From NCBI GenBank assembly GCA_964621165.1, contig CAZULC010000002.1:248001-312000 (forward strand): a stretch of 64,000 nt of DNA. Direction: 5' to 3'. Origin of the DNA: UMGS1696 sp964621165. GTDB lineage: Bacteria; Bacillota; Clostridia; Oscillospirales; CAG-272. A program made the translations under genes and the position numbers. The notes beneath the pieces are model-generated. The model was not told the origin of the DNA. It was given only the letters and a program-made list of their open reading frames with translations, and ran no database searches. Shown here piece after piece: positions 8,592 through 16,873 of this stretch; the stretch's first letter is position 1; every line of letters starts with the position of its first letter.

Positions 8592-10058
8592 ATGTCAAAC
8601 AAGCTCTATTTTATCACAGGAAGCCAGGACCTCTACGGTGAAGAAACTCTCGCACAGGCTCACCGTGACAGCGTTGTAATGTGCGAAAAGCTGAACAAAT
8701 CCCTTGCTGGAGACGCTGAAATCGAGTGCCTGCCCATTGTGAGAAACCACGAAGAAGCCGAAGCGTGCCTGAGAAAAGCCGACAGCGACCCCGAATGCGT
8801 TGGCGTAATCCTATGGATGCACACCTTCTCCCCTGCGAAAATGTGGATTAACGCCCTCAAGTGCATCCACAAGCCTATAGCTCACCTCCACACACAGGCA
8901 AACGAAAAGCTCCCATACGATGAAATCGACATGGACTTCATGAACCTGAACCAGTCCGCTCACGGCGACCGTGAATTCGGCTTCATCTGCACCAGAATGG
9001 GAGTAAAGCGCGAGGTAATCGTTGGCTACTACGAAAACCCGCAGGTCATCGAAAAGCTGAGAAGATTCGCACGCATGGCGTCAGCTGTAGCTTATTCCAG
9101 CCACCTGAGATGCGCAATGTTCGGCAACAACATGAGAGACGTTGCGGTTACAGACGGCGACAGAGTTGAAAGCGAGATCAAGCTTGGCTGGAATGTAAAC
9201 TACTACGGAATCGGCGACCTTGTATCCCTCATCAACGAAGTAACCGAGGACGAAATCGACGCGAAGATGGCTGAGTACGCCGAAAAGTACACCATGGCCA
9301 CCGACAACACCTCCGCAGTACGCGTTCAGGCAAAGTACGAAGTGGCTCTCGAGAAGTTCATCGCACGGGAGAACATCAACGCGTTCACCGACACCTTCCA
9401 AGACCTCTGCGGACTCGAGCAGCTCCCCGGACTGTCCACGCAGAACCTTATGGCAAAGGGCGTTGGATTCGGACCCGAGGGAGACTACAAGACCTCCTGC
9501 CTGTCCGCCTGCCTTATGAAGATGGCCGCCGGAGTAGGCTCCACTGGATTTACCGAGGACTACACCTACGACCTCACCGCGGGAGACGAGTGCGAGCTTG
9601 CCGCTCATATGCTTGAGGTAACGCCGGTGTTCGCGTCCACAAAGCCGGAAATTCAGGTTCATCCCCTCGGAATCGGCGGAAAGAGCGACCCCGCAAGACT
9701 TGTGTTCGACGGCGTTGAGGGCGACGGCATTGCTGTTTCCATGATCGACATGGGCGACCGCTTCCGCCTTGTGTGCGCTGAAATCGAGCTTATAAAGCAG
9801 CCCCTTCCCATGCCCAAGCTCCCCGTCGCAAGACTTATGTGGAAGCTCAAGCCCGACTTCGAAACCGGCGCGGCAGCATGGATTTACGCAGGAGGCGCAC
9901 ATCACGCGGTTGTTTCCACAGCCCTTACAGTTGACGACATAAGAATGTTCGCAAAGTTCACAGGCTGCGAGCTTGTGGTAATCGACAAGAATACCACCCT
10001 ATCTTCATTCGAGAAAGAGATTGACATGCTTGACGCCATCTCCGCTCTCAAGAGATAA
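8592..10058 (+). CDS. araA: L-arabinose isomerase
   Basis: 488 residues, typical length. It converts L-arabinose to L-ribulose in the cytosol with Mn2+. Hallmarks are the N-terminal YFITGSQDLYGEETL, the metal-binding Glu of GFGPEGDYK and the Glu/His residues of TEDYTYDL, IQVHPLGIG and GGAHHAVVS. AAGGAG sits at good distance from the ATG. It lies 33 bases after the LacI-type regulator and 29 before the kinase, so the three are one operon. Confidence 0.97.
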   Translation: MSNKLYFITGSQDLYGEETLAQAHRDSVVMCEKLNKSLAGDAEIECLPIVRNHEEAEACLRKADSDPECVGVILWMHTFSPAKMWINALKCIHKPIAHLHTQANEKLPYDEIDMDFMNLNQSAHGDREFGFICTRMGVKREVIVGYYENPQVIEKLRRFARMASAVAYSSHLRCAMFGNNMRDVAVTDGDRVESEIKLGWNVNYYGIGDLVSLINEVTEDEIDAKMAEYAEKYTMATDNTSAVRVQAKYEVALEKFIARENINAFTDTFQDLCGLEQLPGLSTQNLMAKGVGFGPEGDYKTSCLSACLMKMAAGVGSTGFTEDYTYDLTAGDECELAAHMLEVTPVFASTKPEIQVHPLGIGGKSDPARLVFDGVEGDGIAVSMIDMGDRFRLVCAEIELIKQPLPMPKLPVARLMWKLKPDFETGAAAWIYAGGAHHAVVSTALTVDDIRMFAKFTGCELVVIDKNTTLSSFEKEIDMLDAISALKR

Positions 10059-10087
10059 ACGTGTATTATAATAAAAGGAAAAAATAA

Positions 10088-11668
10088 ATGGAAATCAGCG
10101 AAAAAATAAAATCCGGACTCTGCTCCCTCGGAATAGAGTTTGGCTCTACAAGAATCAAAGGTGTGCTCATCGACGAGAAGTCAAACCCCGTGGCTTCCGG
10201 CGCGTATGACTGGGAAAACCGGTATGAAAACGGCTACTGGACCTACTCCCTCGACGATATAAAATCAGGGCTGAGGGGCTGCTACTCCTCCCTGAGACAT
10301 GACGTGGAAGAAAAGTACGGCGTAAAGCTCACACGTCTCGCGTCCCTCGGAATCTCCGCCATGATGCACGGCTACCTCGCGTTCGACAGCGATGACAACC
10401 TGCTGGTTCCTTTCAGAACATGGAGGAACAACACCACCGCACAGGCGGCAGAGGAACTGTCATCCGCCCTCGGCTTCAACATCCCCCAGAGATGGAGTTC
10501 GGCTCACCTCTATCAGGCAGTCTTGAACGGGGAAGAGCATGTGTCAAAAATCGCGCACATAAACACCCTCGCGGGATACATACACTTCCTTCTCTCCGGC
10601 AAGCGTGAAGTCGGCGTGGGCGAAGGCTCGGGCATATTCCCGGTTGACCCTGGCACTCTCGACTACGACGAAAAAATGCTCACCATCTACGACGCAAAAC
10701 TCAATGAACACGGGGCAAAGTTCACCCTCCGCTCAGTCGCACCTTCCGTAAAGAATGCGGGAGTCGGCGGCACATACCTGACCCTCGAGGGCGCTGCTCT
10801 CCTCGACGAAAGCGGGAAACTTGAAAGCGGAATTCCCATGTGTCCTCCCGAAGGCGACGCCGGAACCGGTATGGTTGCCACAAACAGCGTCAGACCCCGC
10901 ACGGGCAACATCTCAGCCGGCACAAGCGTGTTCTCAATGCTGGTTCTTGAAGAAAACCTCAAGGGTTACTATCCGGAAATCGACGTTGTTACAACCCCCG
11001 ACGGTCATCCCGTGGCAATGGTTCACTGCAATAACTGCTGCGGTGAGATTGACGCGTGGGTCAAGGTGTTCGGACAGTTTGCCAAGCTCATCGGCTGTGA
11101 CATAAAGAAGAAGGACATCTACGACAAGCTCTACTACCTCTCACTAGAAGGGGATAAGGACTGCGGCGGCGTGGTGGCGTACAACTTCCTCTCCGGCGAG
11201 CAGGTTCTTAATCTTAACGAGGGCAAGCCCATGTACTTCCGCCTCCCCGGATGTGAACTGAACCTCGCCAACTTCTTCCGTGCGCAGGTATATTCATCCG
11301 TAGGAGCCTTAAAGTCCGGCATGGACATCCTGTTCAACAGGGAGCAGATCAAGGCCGACAAATTTACTGGTCACGGCGGACTGTTCAAAACTCCCGGAGT
11401 GGCTCAGCAGTATCTGGCGGACGCAATAGGCACGCCCGTGTCGGTGATGAAGACGGCAAGCGAGGGCGGAGCGTGGGGAATCGCGGTTCTCGCACAGTAC
11501 ATGATAAACGGATGCGGAAAGTCCCTGCCTGACTACCTTGACGAGAATGTATTCGCTGGACAGGAATCCACCACCCTCTACCCCGACAAGGACGGCGCGG
11601 CAGGCTTCGCGAAGTACATGGAAAACTACACAAGCGGACTTGCGGCCCAGCACGCTATGGACAAATAA
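10088..11668 (+). CDS. araB: FGGY-family carbohydrate kinase, probable L-ribulokinase
   Basis: 526 residues of the FGGY/actin-fold kinases: LGIEFGSTRIKGVLID near 14-29 is the first phosphate loop, and NISAGTSVFSML near 280 the second. By position between araA and the terminator, with araD and abfA on the other arm, it should phosphorylate L-ribulose to L-ribulose 5-phosphate. It looks like the clostridial type that is only distantly related to enterobacterial AraB, so the symbol rests on context as much as on sequence. Confidence 0.8.
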   Translation: MEISEKIKSGLCSLGIEFGSTRIKGVLIDEKSNPVASGAYDWENRYENGYWTYSLDDIKSGLRGCYSSLRHDVEEKYGVKLTRLASLGISAMMHGYLAFDSDDNLLVPFRTWRNNTTAQAAEELSSALGFNIPQRWSSAHLYQAVLNGEEHVSKIAHINTLAGYIHFLLSGKREVGVGEGSGIFPVDPGTLDYDEKMLTIYDAKLNEHGAKFTLRSVAPSVKNAGVGGTYLTLEGAALLDESGKLESGIPMCPPEGDAGTGMVATNSVRPRTGNISAGTSVFSMLVLEENLKGYYPEIDVVTTPDGHPVAMVHCNNCCGEIDAWVKVFGQFAKLIGCDIKKKDIYDKLYYLSLEGDKDCGGVVAYNFLSGEQVLNLNEGKPMYFRLPGCELNLANFFRAQVYSSVGALKSGMDILFNREQIKADKFTGHGGLFKTPGVAQQYLADAIGTPVSVMKTASEGGAWGIAVLAQYMINGCGKSLPDYLDENVFAGQESTTLYPDKDGAAGFAKYMENYTSGLAAQHAMDK

Positions 11669-11715
11669 GCTGACGTAATTCTGTGGGGCTTTCCCCATAT
11701 GGACAAATAAAATTA

Positions 11716-11766
11716 TCCCGGACAGGCGTGGAAATTGATCAAATTCCGCTTATCCGGGACTTTTTA
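11716..11766 (+). terminator. rho-independent terminator of the araA operon
   Basis: TCCCGGA (11716-11722) pairs with TCCGGGA (11753-11759), with further inner pairing of GGAAATT and AAATTCC, and is followed by CTTTTT. The minus-strand reading has only a weak T run, so it mainly ends the rightward operon. Confidence 0.8.
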
Positions 11767-11774
11767 TGTTTTTT

Positions 11775-13199
11775 TCAGTTGAAGTACAGCTTCATCTCGC
11801 CGAAGTTGTCAATATACACGCTGTCCACTGCCGGAACGTAGAACGCGCCGTATGAGGTCAAGCTCACGCCGTCGTCGGTTGTGGTACTGCAGTTCAGCTT
11901 GACTGTAAATCTGTAGCAGGGCATGAAGTACTGCTGTTGGGATTCACTGCGGTAGCACAGTTCGACTGACAACGGACCGTCAAAGCTGCCTGAGGTGAAG
12001 TATTCCTCGGGAACCGTGGTCAAAAACGCGCCGCTTTTCAGCATGTCGAGGGCTTCGTCGGCGGAGATAATGGGGTAGTCGCCCACCTTTTCAGCTGTCT
12101 CCTGCATAACAGTACGGCGGATTCCGGTGAGGGACAGATTTTCGTCAAGATACAACTCCGCAAAGTCAAATTCACGCGACAACAGCTCGTCCTCGTCGGG
12201 AAAATCAGATTTTCTGTAAATGTAGTATGAACTGTTCATCTCGCCAAGCAGATTCCTGTTGGACTTGATTTCGACTTTAACCTCATCTCCGAGTGATAAA
12301 ACGTCGCCGAACATTCCCGCGAAGTACAGCATGGCTTCCTCAGCCGTGGTGCAGTCCTGAGCCGTAGTGACAGCTTCACCGAAAAATACGCTCCAGCTTC
12401 CGTCCGCGTTGAGGTTGACTACGGTTTCGTCGGACTGACTGTGGGTGAAGTAACCTTCACTTCGCATATAAGTGACGTAATCCTCACCAAGCCCGAGGGT
12501 GTTGTTCTCGTCATAATCCAAAACAGGGGAAGTGCCATCAACGTCGAAGTACCCACACAGCTCAGCAAATCTCGTCTTCATCTCGTCAAAGGTCAATCCG
12601 CCGGGAACTCCCGCATTGTTGGGGTGGGGATTTTTGTAAACGGGGAGACTGCTGTCGTTTTCCGGGAGATAATCGGGATTCTGCGCGAGAAATTCCTCGT
12701 CGGAGGCATAACTGACTCCCTCGAACCCTCCGTCAAAGTCAAGCTCCGTATCCATTGTGAGCATTGGAAGTTCCTCTGCACATTCAGCCTCGGTGATAAC
12801 CTCTTCTTCCACCGGAGCCTCTTCTTCCACCAGAGCCGCTTCCATTGGATCCTCTTCCTCCGCCGCCTCGGGAAACATTTCTTCGATGTAACTTTCAGTT
12901 GAATCATAACTTTCCGTCATAGTTTCGCCGTACATGGGGATATTATCGCTTTTGTTATCATCAGCCGACGGTTCGACTTCGCACTCGTTGCTTCCGTTCA
13001 TCATTCCCGTACGTGTGTAGAACGCCGTGAAGACAATCAGCACGAAACACGCCGCCGTGGAAACTACCGTGATAAACTCCTGCCTCCTGTATAACGGGAC
13101 CTTCGCACAGCTGTAATTCTCGCACTCGTCGAGATATTTGTCGTCGGTCAGGCTGAGCAGATAGATAATGTCAAGTGAAGACAAATTTTTCTTTTTCAT
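11775..13199 (-). CDS. membrane-anchored partner (putative anti-sigma factor) of the ECF sigma factor
   Basis: 474 residues with one membrane segment (about 44-63, FITVVSTAACFVLIVFTAFY), a short basic cytosolic N-terminus and a long, very acidic outer part: a Glu-rich linker (about 95-145) followed by a folded region with alternating strands. The ATG overlaps the last four bases of the sigma gene, so the two are translationally coupled, the usual layout of sigma factor and anti-sigma factor. No named zinc-binding anti-sigma motif is present in the 40-residue cytosolic part; the role is inferred from context. The outer domain could sense wall or surface conditions. Confidence 0.6.
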   Translation of the reverse strand: MKKKNLSSLDIIYLLSLTDDKYLDECENYSCAKVPLYRRQEFITVVSTAACFVLIVFTAFYTRTGMMNGSNECEVEPSADDNKSDNIPMYGETMTESYDSTESYIEEMFPEAAEEEDPMEAALVEEEAPVEEEVITEAECAEELPMLTMDTELDFDGGFEGVSYASDEEFLAQNPDYLPENDSSLPVYKNPHPNNAGVPGGLTFDEMKTRFAELCGYFDVDGTSPVLDYDENNTLGLGEDYVTYMRSEGYFTHSQSDETVVNLNADGSWSVFFGEAVTTAQDCTTAEEAMLYFAGMFGDVLSLGDEVKVEIKSNRNLLGEMNSSYYIYRKSDFPDEDELLSREFDFAELYLDENLSLTGIRRTVMQETAEKVGDYPIISADEALDMLKSGAFLTTVPEEYFTSGSFDGPLSVELCYRSESQQQYFMPCYRFTVKLNCSTTTDDGVSLTSYGAFYVPAVDSVYIDNFGEMKLYFN

Positions 13200-13807
13200 A
13201 AAGTGTAGCCCTCCTTCTCAAGCCTGTTTTTCAGCTTCTGTCGTGTTCTGAACAGGATTTTGCGTGCATTTTCCTCTTTTACCCCGATTTTTCCGGCGAT
13301 TTCGCTGATTTTCTTCCCCCAGAAATACCGCATGAGAAAGGCGCACCTGTCCCGTGACGTCAGCTCGGCGAGAAAGGAGTTTATGATTTCCTTAAGCTCC
13401 CCCGCCAGAACCTGATCCTCCACTGACGAATACTCCCCAGCGGCGTCATCCGGCGAGAACCCGGCGTCCTTCATTTCGTTCATCTCGCCTAAAATTTCGT
13501 CAATGTACTCCGCTTCCCCTGCGGCGTCCCCTGAACTCCTTTTCATGGCGGTTTTACGCCTGTACCGGTCAAGGGAAAGATTCCGCGTGATTTTCGCCAA
13601 AAACAGCCTTAAGCATGACGGACGGGTGGGTGGGATCGAGTTCCATGTCCGCAGGTACGTGTCGTTGACGCATTCCTCACTGTCCTCGTGAACCCGCAGA
13701 ATATTATAAGCAACCTGATAACAGTACTTCCCATATTTGACTTCGGTTTCGGTTATGGCCTGCGAATCCCGGGAAAAATACAGCTCGATTATAACCTCGT
13801 CTTCCAT
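13196..13807 (-). CDS. ECF-type RNA polymerase sigma factor
   Basis: 203 residues with sigma region 2 (about 18-85, including DTYLRTWNSIP and the RNLSLDRYRR end) and region 4 (about 140-198, with the helix-turn-helix KISEIAGKIGVKEENARKILFRTRQKLK). A 55-residue acidic linker separates them. It is followed by an overlapping membrane protein gene, its likely anti-sigma partner. A target promoter set cannot be told from the window. Confidence 0.88.
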   Translation of the reverse strand: MEDEVIIELYFSRDSQAITETEVKYGKYCYQVAYNILRVHEDSEECVNDTYLRTWNSIPPTRPSCLRLFLAKITRNLSLDRYRRKTAMKRSSGDAAGEAEYIDEILGEMNEMKDAGFSPDDAAGEYSSVEDQVLAGELKEIINSFLAELTSRDRCAFLMRYFWGKKISEIAGKIGVKEENARKILFRTRQKLKNRLEKEGYTL

Positions 13808-13922
13808 TGCGAGCCTCCTTGAATTTTTGTGTTTCTTAATTATTAGACGCAGAACAGCGCGGAATGTGACATAAAAAATCTAAAAAACTAAAAAAGGCAG
13901 GCGGATTTCGCTTACCTTGGTC

Positions 13923-14624
13923 TTATTCAAAATGAGTCCTGGTTCCCGGATCCAGCTTGACGATTTTTGCACGGTAGTCCCGGGAGATTTTGTCAAACAT
14001 CAAGTCCTCGACAATTTTCGACGAACCGAAAAAGTGCATGGGAATAGCCCGTTTTATGTTGAAGTGGTGCATGTAGTAGTCGAACCCCATGAAGGAGTAC
14101 ATGCCCTGACGGGTGTCCAGCGGGAGAAAGGCGGTGTCAATCCGGAAGTTGCGCAGTCCCCGGGTGTATTCCTTGAACCGTCGGGTCATCTCGTAGACCT
14201 CGTCCTCGTTCATGCCCTCCCAAAGCCAGAGATTGAGGTCCCCGGCGTGGTAGATGTTCCGCCCCATGCATCCCGCCAGATAAGCGACCCCGCAGTCAGT
14301 TGAGGGAAGAACCTTGAGCCGGAATCTGCTCTCGAGTTTTATATCCATGCCCGGCTCTGCTCTGACGTATTCCTCTATCCCGTGGGATCTGACCTCGCTG
14401 TCGGGAATATCCGAAGACACGACAAAGCGGACGTTTGGGTGATCCTTGCACAGCCGGAAAACTTCGGGGTTGTAGTGATCCTCATGGATGTGGCTTATAA
14501 AGACATACAGCTTTTTCTTCATCGCCAGCGGGGGAAGCTTACCCTCGGAGAAGTCGAAAATCAGCATGTGCGTCTCGGATTCCACCGAAAACCCGCTGTG
14601 ACCAATGTTTGTGACAACTATCAT
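13923..14624 (-). CDS. metallo-beta-lactamase-fold hydrolase
   Basis: 233 residues. The dinuclear-metal motif HxHxDH is present as SHIHEDHYN (49-57), with later ligands in IYHAGDLNLWL (about 128-138) and AIPMHFFGSS (about 200-209). The layout resembles the UlaG-like branch of the superfamily that opens lactones or cuts phosphodiesters. It stands before the sigma gene on the same strand with 115 bases between them. Substrate unknown. Confidence 0.82.
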   Translation of the reverse strand: MIVVTNIGHSGFSVESETHMLIFDFSEGKLPPLAMKKKLYVFISHIHEDHYNPEVFRLCKDHPNVRFVVSSDIPDSEVRSHGIEEYVRAEPGMDIKLESRFRLKVLPSTDCGVAYLAGCMGRNIYHAGDLNLWLWEGMNEDEVYEMTRRFKEYTRGLRNFRIDTAFLPLDTRQGMYSFMGFDYYMHHFNIKRAIPMHFFGSSKIVEDLMFDKISRDYRAKIVKLDPGTRTHFE

Positions 14625-14760
14625 TAATAATTAACCGTTACGGGAAAACCCGTTCCAAAATCATTTTGAGTGTATAGTATATTATATTATCGAAAAACAC
14701 ATTTGTCAATAGCGGATTTGCCCATACTTTAGATAATTTATGAAAATTTTACTATATCTA

Positions 14761-14789
14761 TTTACAAAAGGGTAAATGTGTGTTATAAT
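14761..14789 (+). promoter_or_regulatory. promoter of the hexosamine-kinase-like gene
   Basis: -35 TTTACA (14761-14766) and -10 TATAAT (14784-14789) with a 17-base spacer; the start of transcription falls about 14796, leaving a 5' leader of roughly 113 bases. Confidence 0.75.
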
Positions 14790-14796
14790 GATAGGA

Positions 14797-14909
14797 ACGC
14801 GCAGACAATGTTCTTCTGCGACGATTATTTAAGGCCGCGCAGACTCATCCGCTTTATTTTGTGGCAGGTGTGTGGCGACGCCTTAAGCTGAAAAATTTGA
14901 GGTGCAGAC
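14797..14909 (+). ncRNA. structured 5' leader of the kinase gene (candidate cis-acting RNA)
   Basis: The leader begins with a hairpin CGCAGA (14800-14805)/TCTGCG (14815-14820), then a longer closing stem TTAAGGC (14829-14835)/GCCTTAA (14880-14886) that encloses CCGC...GTGG. The ribosome site follows after the second stem. No known riboswitch class was recognised. Confidence 0.4.
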
Positions 14910-15986
14910 ATGCGGAATAATGAATTATACGATATTCTCGAACACTTTGACTTGAACCTTACTCCTTCCGTATACGGTAACGGACATATTAACGATACAT
15001 ATCTTATTGAGTCCTCCCCCCGTTACATACTCCAGCGGATCAACAAGGAAGTCTTCACGGACCCGCCGGCAGTTATGGAAAACATCATGGGAGTCACGGA
15101 ATTTCTGCGTGAGAAAATAGCAAAGGACGGCGGAAATCCCGACCGTGAAACCCTGTCTCTGATATACACAACCGACGGAAAGCCGTATTACAAGCACACC
15201 AACGGCGAATACTACAGAGTATACAAGTTCATCGAGAGAGCGGTTTCCTATGACCTTGTGGAGAATCCTGAACAGCTTTACAACGCCGCACGCGCTTTCG
15301 GCAAGTTCCAGAGGATGCTGGCCGACTATCCGGCTGACAAGCTTCACGAGACTATTGTAGACTTCCACAACACAAGAGTGAGATACGACCAGTTCAAGGA
15401 AGCTCTGAAGAACGACCGTGCAGGAAGAGCCGCTTCGGTTCAGGATGAAATCAAGTTCGTCCTCGACCGTGAAGCCGACGCGGGAATTGTAGTCGACGCC
15501 ATCGCCGAGGGCAGAATCCCGCTGAGAGTCACGCACAACGACACAAAGCTCAACAACGTTCTTCTTGACGAAAGGACAGGTGAGGGAGTCTGCGTCATCG
15601 ACCTTGACACCGTAATGCCCGGCTCACTTCTCTACGACTACGGCGACGCTCTCCGTTTCGGCGGTTCAAGCGGTGCTGAGGACGAAAAGGACCTTGACAA
15701 AATCTACTTTAAAATCGAAAACTTCACCGCGTTCACAAAGGGATTCCTTGAAGAACTGGACACCATTACCGATGAAGAATTAAAACTGCTCCCGTTCTCA
15801 ATCAAGCTCATGACCCTCGAGTGCGGCTCCAGATTCCTCGCTGACTACTTAAACGGCGACGTTTACTTCAAGACAAAGTATCCCGAGCACAACCTCGTCA
15901 GATGCAGAACCCAGTTCAAGCTTGTGAAGGACATTGAAGAAAAGATGCCTGAGCTGAACAAGATAATCGCGGAACTCAGAAAATAA
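14910..15986 (+). CDS. N-acetylhexosamine 1-kinase-like phosphotransferase (APH family)
   Basis: 358 residues of the aminoglycoside-phosphotransferase/protein-kinase-like fold, the length of bifidobacterial NahK. Catalytic loop THNDTKLNNVLLD (about 208-220) and metal-binding CVIDLDTVMPG follow the kinase pattern; the N-terminal GNGHINDTYLI loop binds phosphate. NahK phosphorylates GlcNAc or GalNAc at C1 in mucin and milk-sugar salvage; this gene has no lacto-N-biose phosphorylase partner nearby, so the substrate is open. It is a single-gene unit with its own promoter and a structured leader. Confidence 0.75.
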   Translation: MRNNELYDILEHFDLNLTPSVYGNGHINDTYLIESSPRYILQRINKEVFTDPPAVMENIMGVTEFLREKIAKDGGNPDRETLSLIYTTDGKPYYKHTNGEYYRVYKFIERAVSYDLVENPEQLYNAARAFGKFQRMLADYPADKLHETIVDFHNTRVRYDQFKEALKNDRAGRAASVQDEIKFVLDREADAGIVVDAIAEGRIPLRVTHNDTKLNNVLLDERTGEGVCVIDLDTVMPGSLLYDYGDALRFGGSSGAEDEKDLDKIYFKIENFTAFTKGFLEELDTITDEELKLLPFSIKLMTLECGSRFLADYLNGDVYFKTKYPEHNLVRCRTQFKLVKDIEEKMPELNKIIAELRK

Positions 15987-16008
15987 GAAAAAACAACAAA
16001 ATACGCAT

Positions 16009-16036
16009 CCCGCTCGTCCAATAAACGGGCTTTTTG
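16009..16036 (+). terminator. possible terminator after the kinase gene
   Basis: CCCG (16009-16012) can pair with CGGG (16026-16029) ahead of CTTTTT at 16030-16035. The stem is short, so this is only a candidate. Confidence 0.4.
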
Positions 16037-16047
16037 CGCGTTACCAT

Positions 16048-16176
16048 CATGAAATGTGTAGAAAAACTTAACTGTAAGTCAGCTGATTTCATGCCAAAGA
16101 ATTCCTTGAATGAATGTTGAAAACATTCGCGGGACGCAGCCATTTTTCATCGGCTTTCAGCCGACCGGAATTCTTT
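16048..16176 (+). ncRNA. candidate multi-branched structured RNA upstream of pth
   Basis: Two adjoining domains can be drawn. Domain 1: CATGAAAT (16048-16055) pairs perfectly with ATTTCATG (16086-16093) around an inner hairpin ACTTA-ACTG-TAAGT. Domain 2: AAAGAATTCC (16096-16105) pairs perfectly with GGAATTCTTT (16167-16176) and encloses the hairpins GAATGTT-GAA-AACATTC (16112-16128) and TCGGCT-TTC-AGCCGA (16150-16164), with a small GCG-GGA-CGC between. It ends 33 bases before the pth start. No known riboswitch or T-box signature was seen. A small mobile repeat with inverted ends is an alternative. Confidence 0.5.
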
Positions 16177-16209
16177 CAGAGTGAAACTGATAAAATATAT
16201 GGAGTAATA

Positions 16210-16851
16210 ATGGCAGACATATTAGAAATACTAAAAAAAATCCACTCGTCCACCGATACCCAGACTGCCGGGAAGCCGGATTTCATCATCGCAGGGCTGG
16301 GCAACCCCGACGGGAAGTACACCTTCACCCGCCACAACGCCGGATTTTTGGCCCTCGATTACATCTCCGAAAAGTGCGGCTGTCCCGTGAAGAACCTGAA
16401 ATTCAAGTCACTCAACGGCACCACAACAATCGGCTCACACCGGGTCATGCTCATGAAGCCCCAGACCTACATGAACCTCTCCGGTCAGGCAATCCGGGAG
16501 GCGGTAGAGTTCTACAAAATTCCAATGGACCACGTTATCGTTCTGGTTGACGACATCTACCTCGCTCCCGGACGGATGAGAGTGAGAAAAAACGGCTCCA
16601 GCGGCGGTCACAAGGGTTTGCGGAGCATCGAAGTTGAGTGCGGCTCAACTGAATACCCGAGAATCAGAATCGGCGTGGGAGAAAAACCGAATCCCGAATA
16701 TCCCTTGGCGGAATGGGTTGTCGGCAGAATCCCGAAAGAGGACGAGAGCAAAATTTTCTCGGTTCTCGAAACGATTTACGACGCGCTTCCACTGATACTC
16801 GACGGAAAATTCGAGGACGCAATGGGAAAATGCAACGGAGTGAGATTTTGA
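16210..16851 (+). CDS. pth: peptidyl-tRNA hydrolase
   Basis: 213 residues from the ATG at 16210, chosen because GGAG lies five bases before it; the frame is open upstream to 16114 but that ATG lies inside the structured RNA. The enzyme frees tRNA from dropped-off peptidyl-tRNA. Catalytic His is in FTRHNAGFLALD (H42), with the substrate-clamp Asn in KPQTYMNLSG and the lid GSSGGHKGLRSIE. Compared with E. coli Pth, where the His is near residue 20, there is an N-terminal addition of about 22 polar residues. It is followed after 22 bases by mfd, a usual gene order in Firmicutes. Confidence 0.95.
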   Translation: MADILEILKKIHSSTDTQTAGKPDFIIAGLGNPDGKYTFTRHNAGFLALDYISEKCGCPVKNLKFKSLNGTTTIGSHRVMLMKPQTYMNLSGQAIREAVEFYKIPMDHVIVLVDDIYLAPGRMRVRKNGSSGGHKGLRSIEVECGSTEYPRIRIGVGEKPNPEYPLAEWVVGRIPKEDESKIFSVLETIYDALPLILDGKFEDAMGKCNGVRF

Positions 16852-16873
16852 TGTCACTCATGGAAAGGTGTGA

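Noticed and set aside
9081..9905. Long open frame antisense to araA
   Set aside because: Its codons mirror the strong codon bias of araA on the other strand and it has no ribosome site or known family.
16114..16116. Earlier ATG as start of pth
   Set aside because: It lies within a hairpin, has no ribosome site, and the added residues have no counterpart in Pth.
16048..16176. T-box leader
   Set aside because: The conserved antiterminator sequence with AGGGTGG is absent and no terminator follows.
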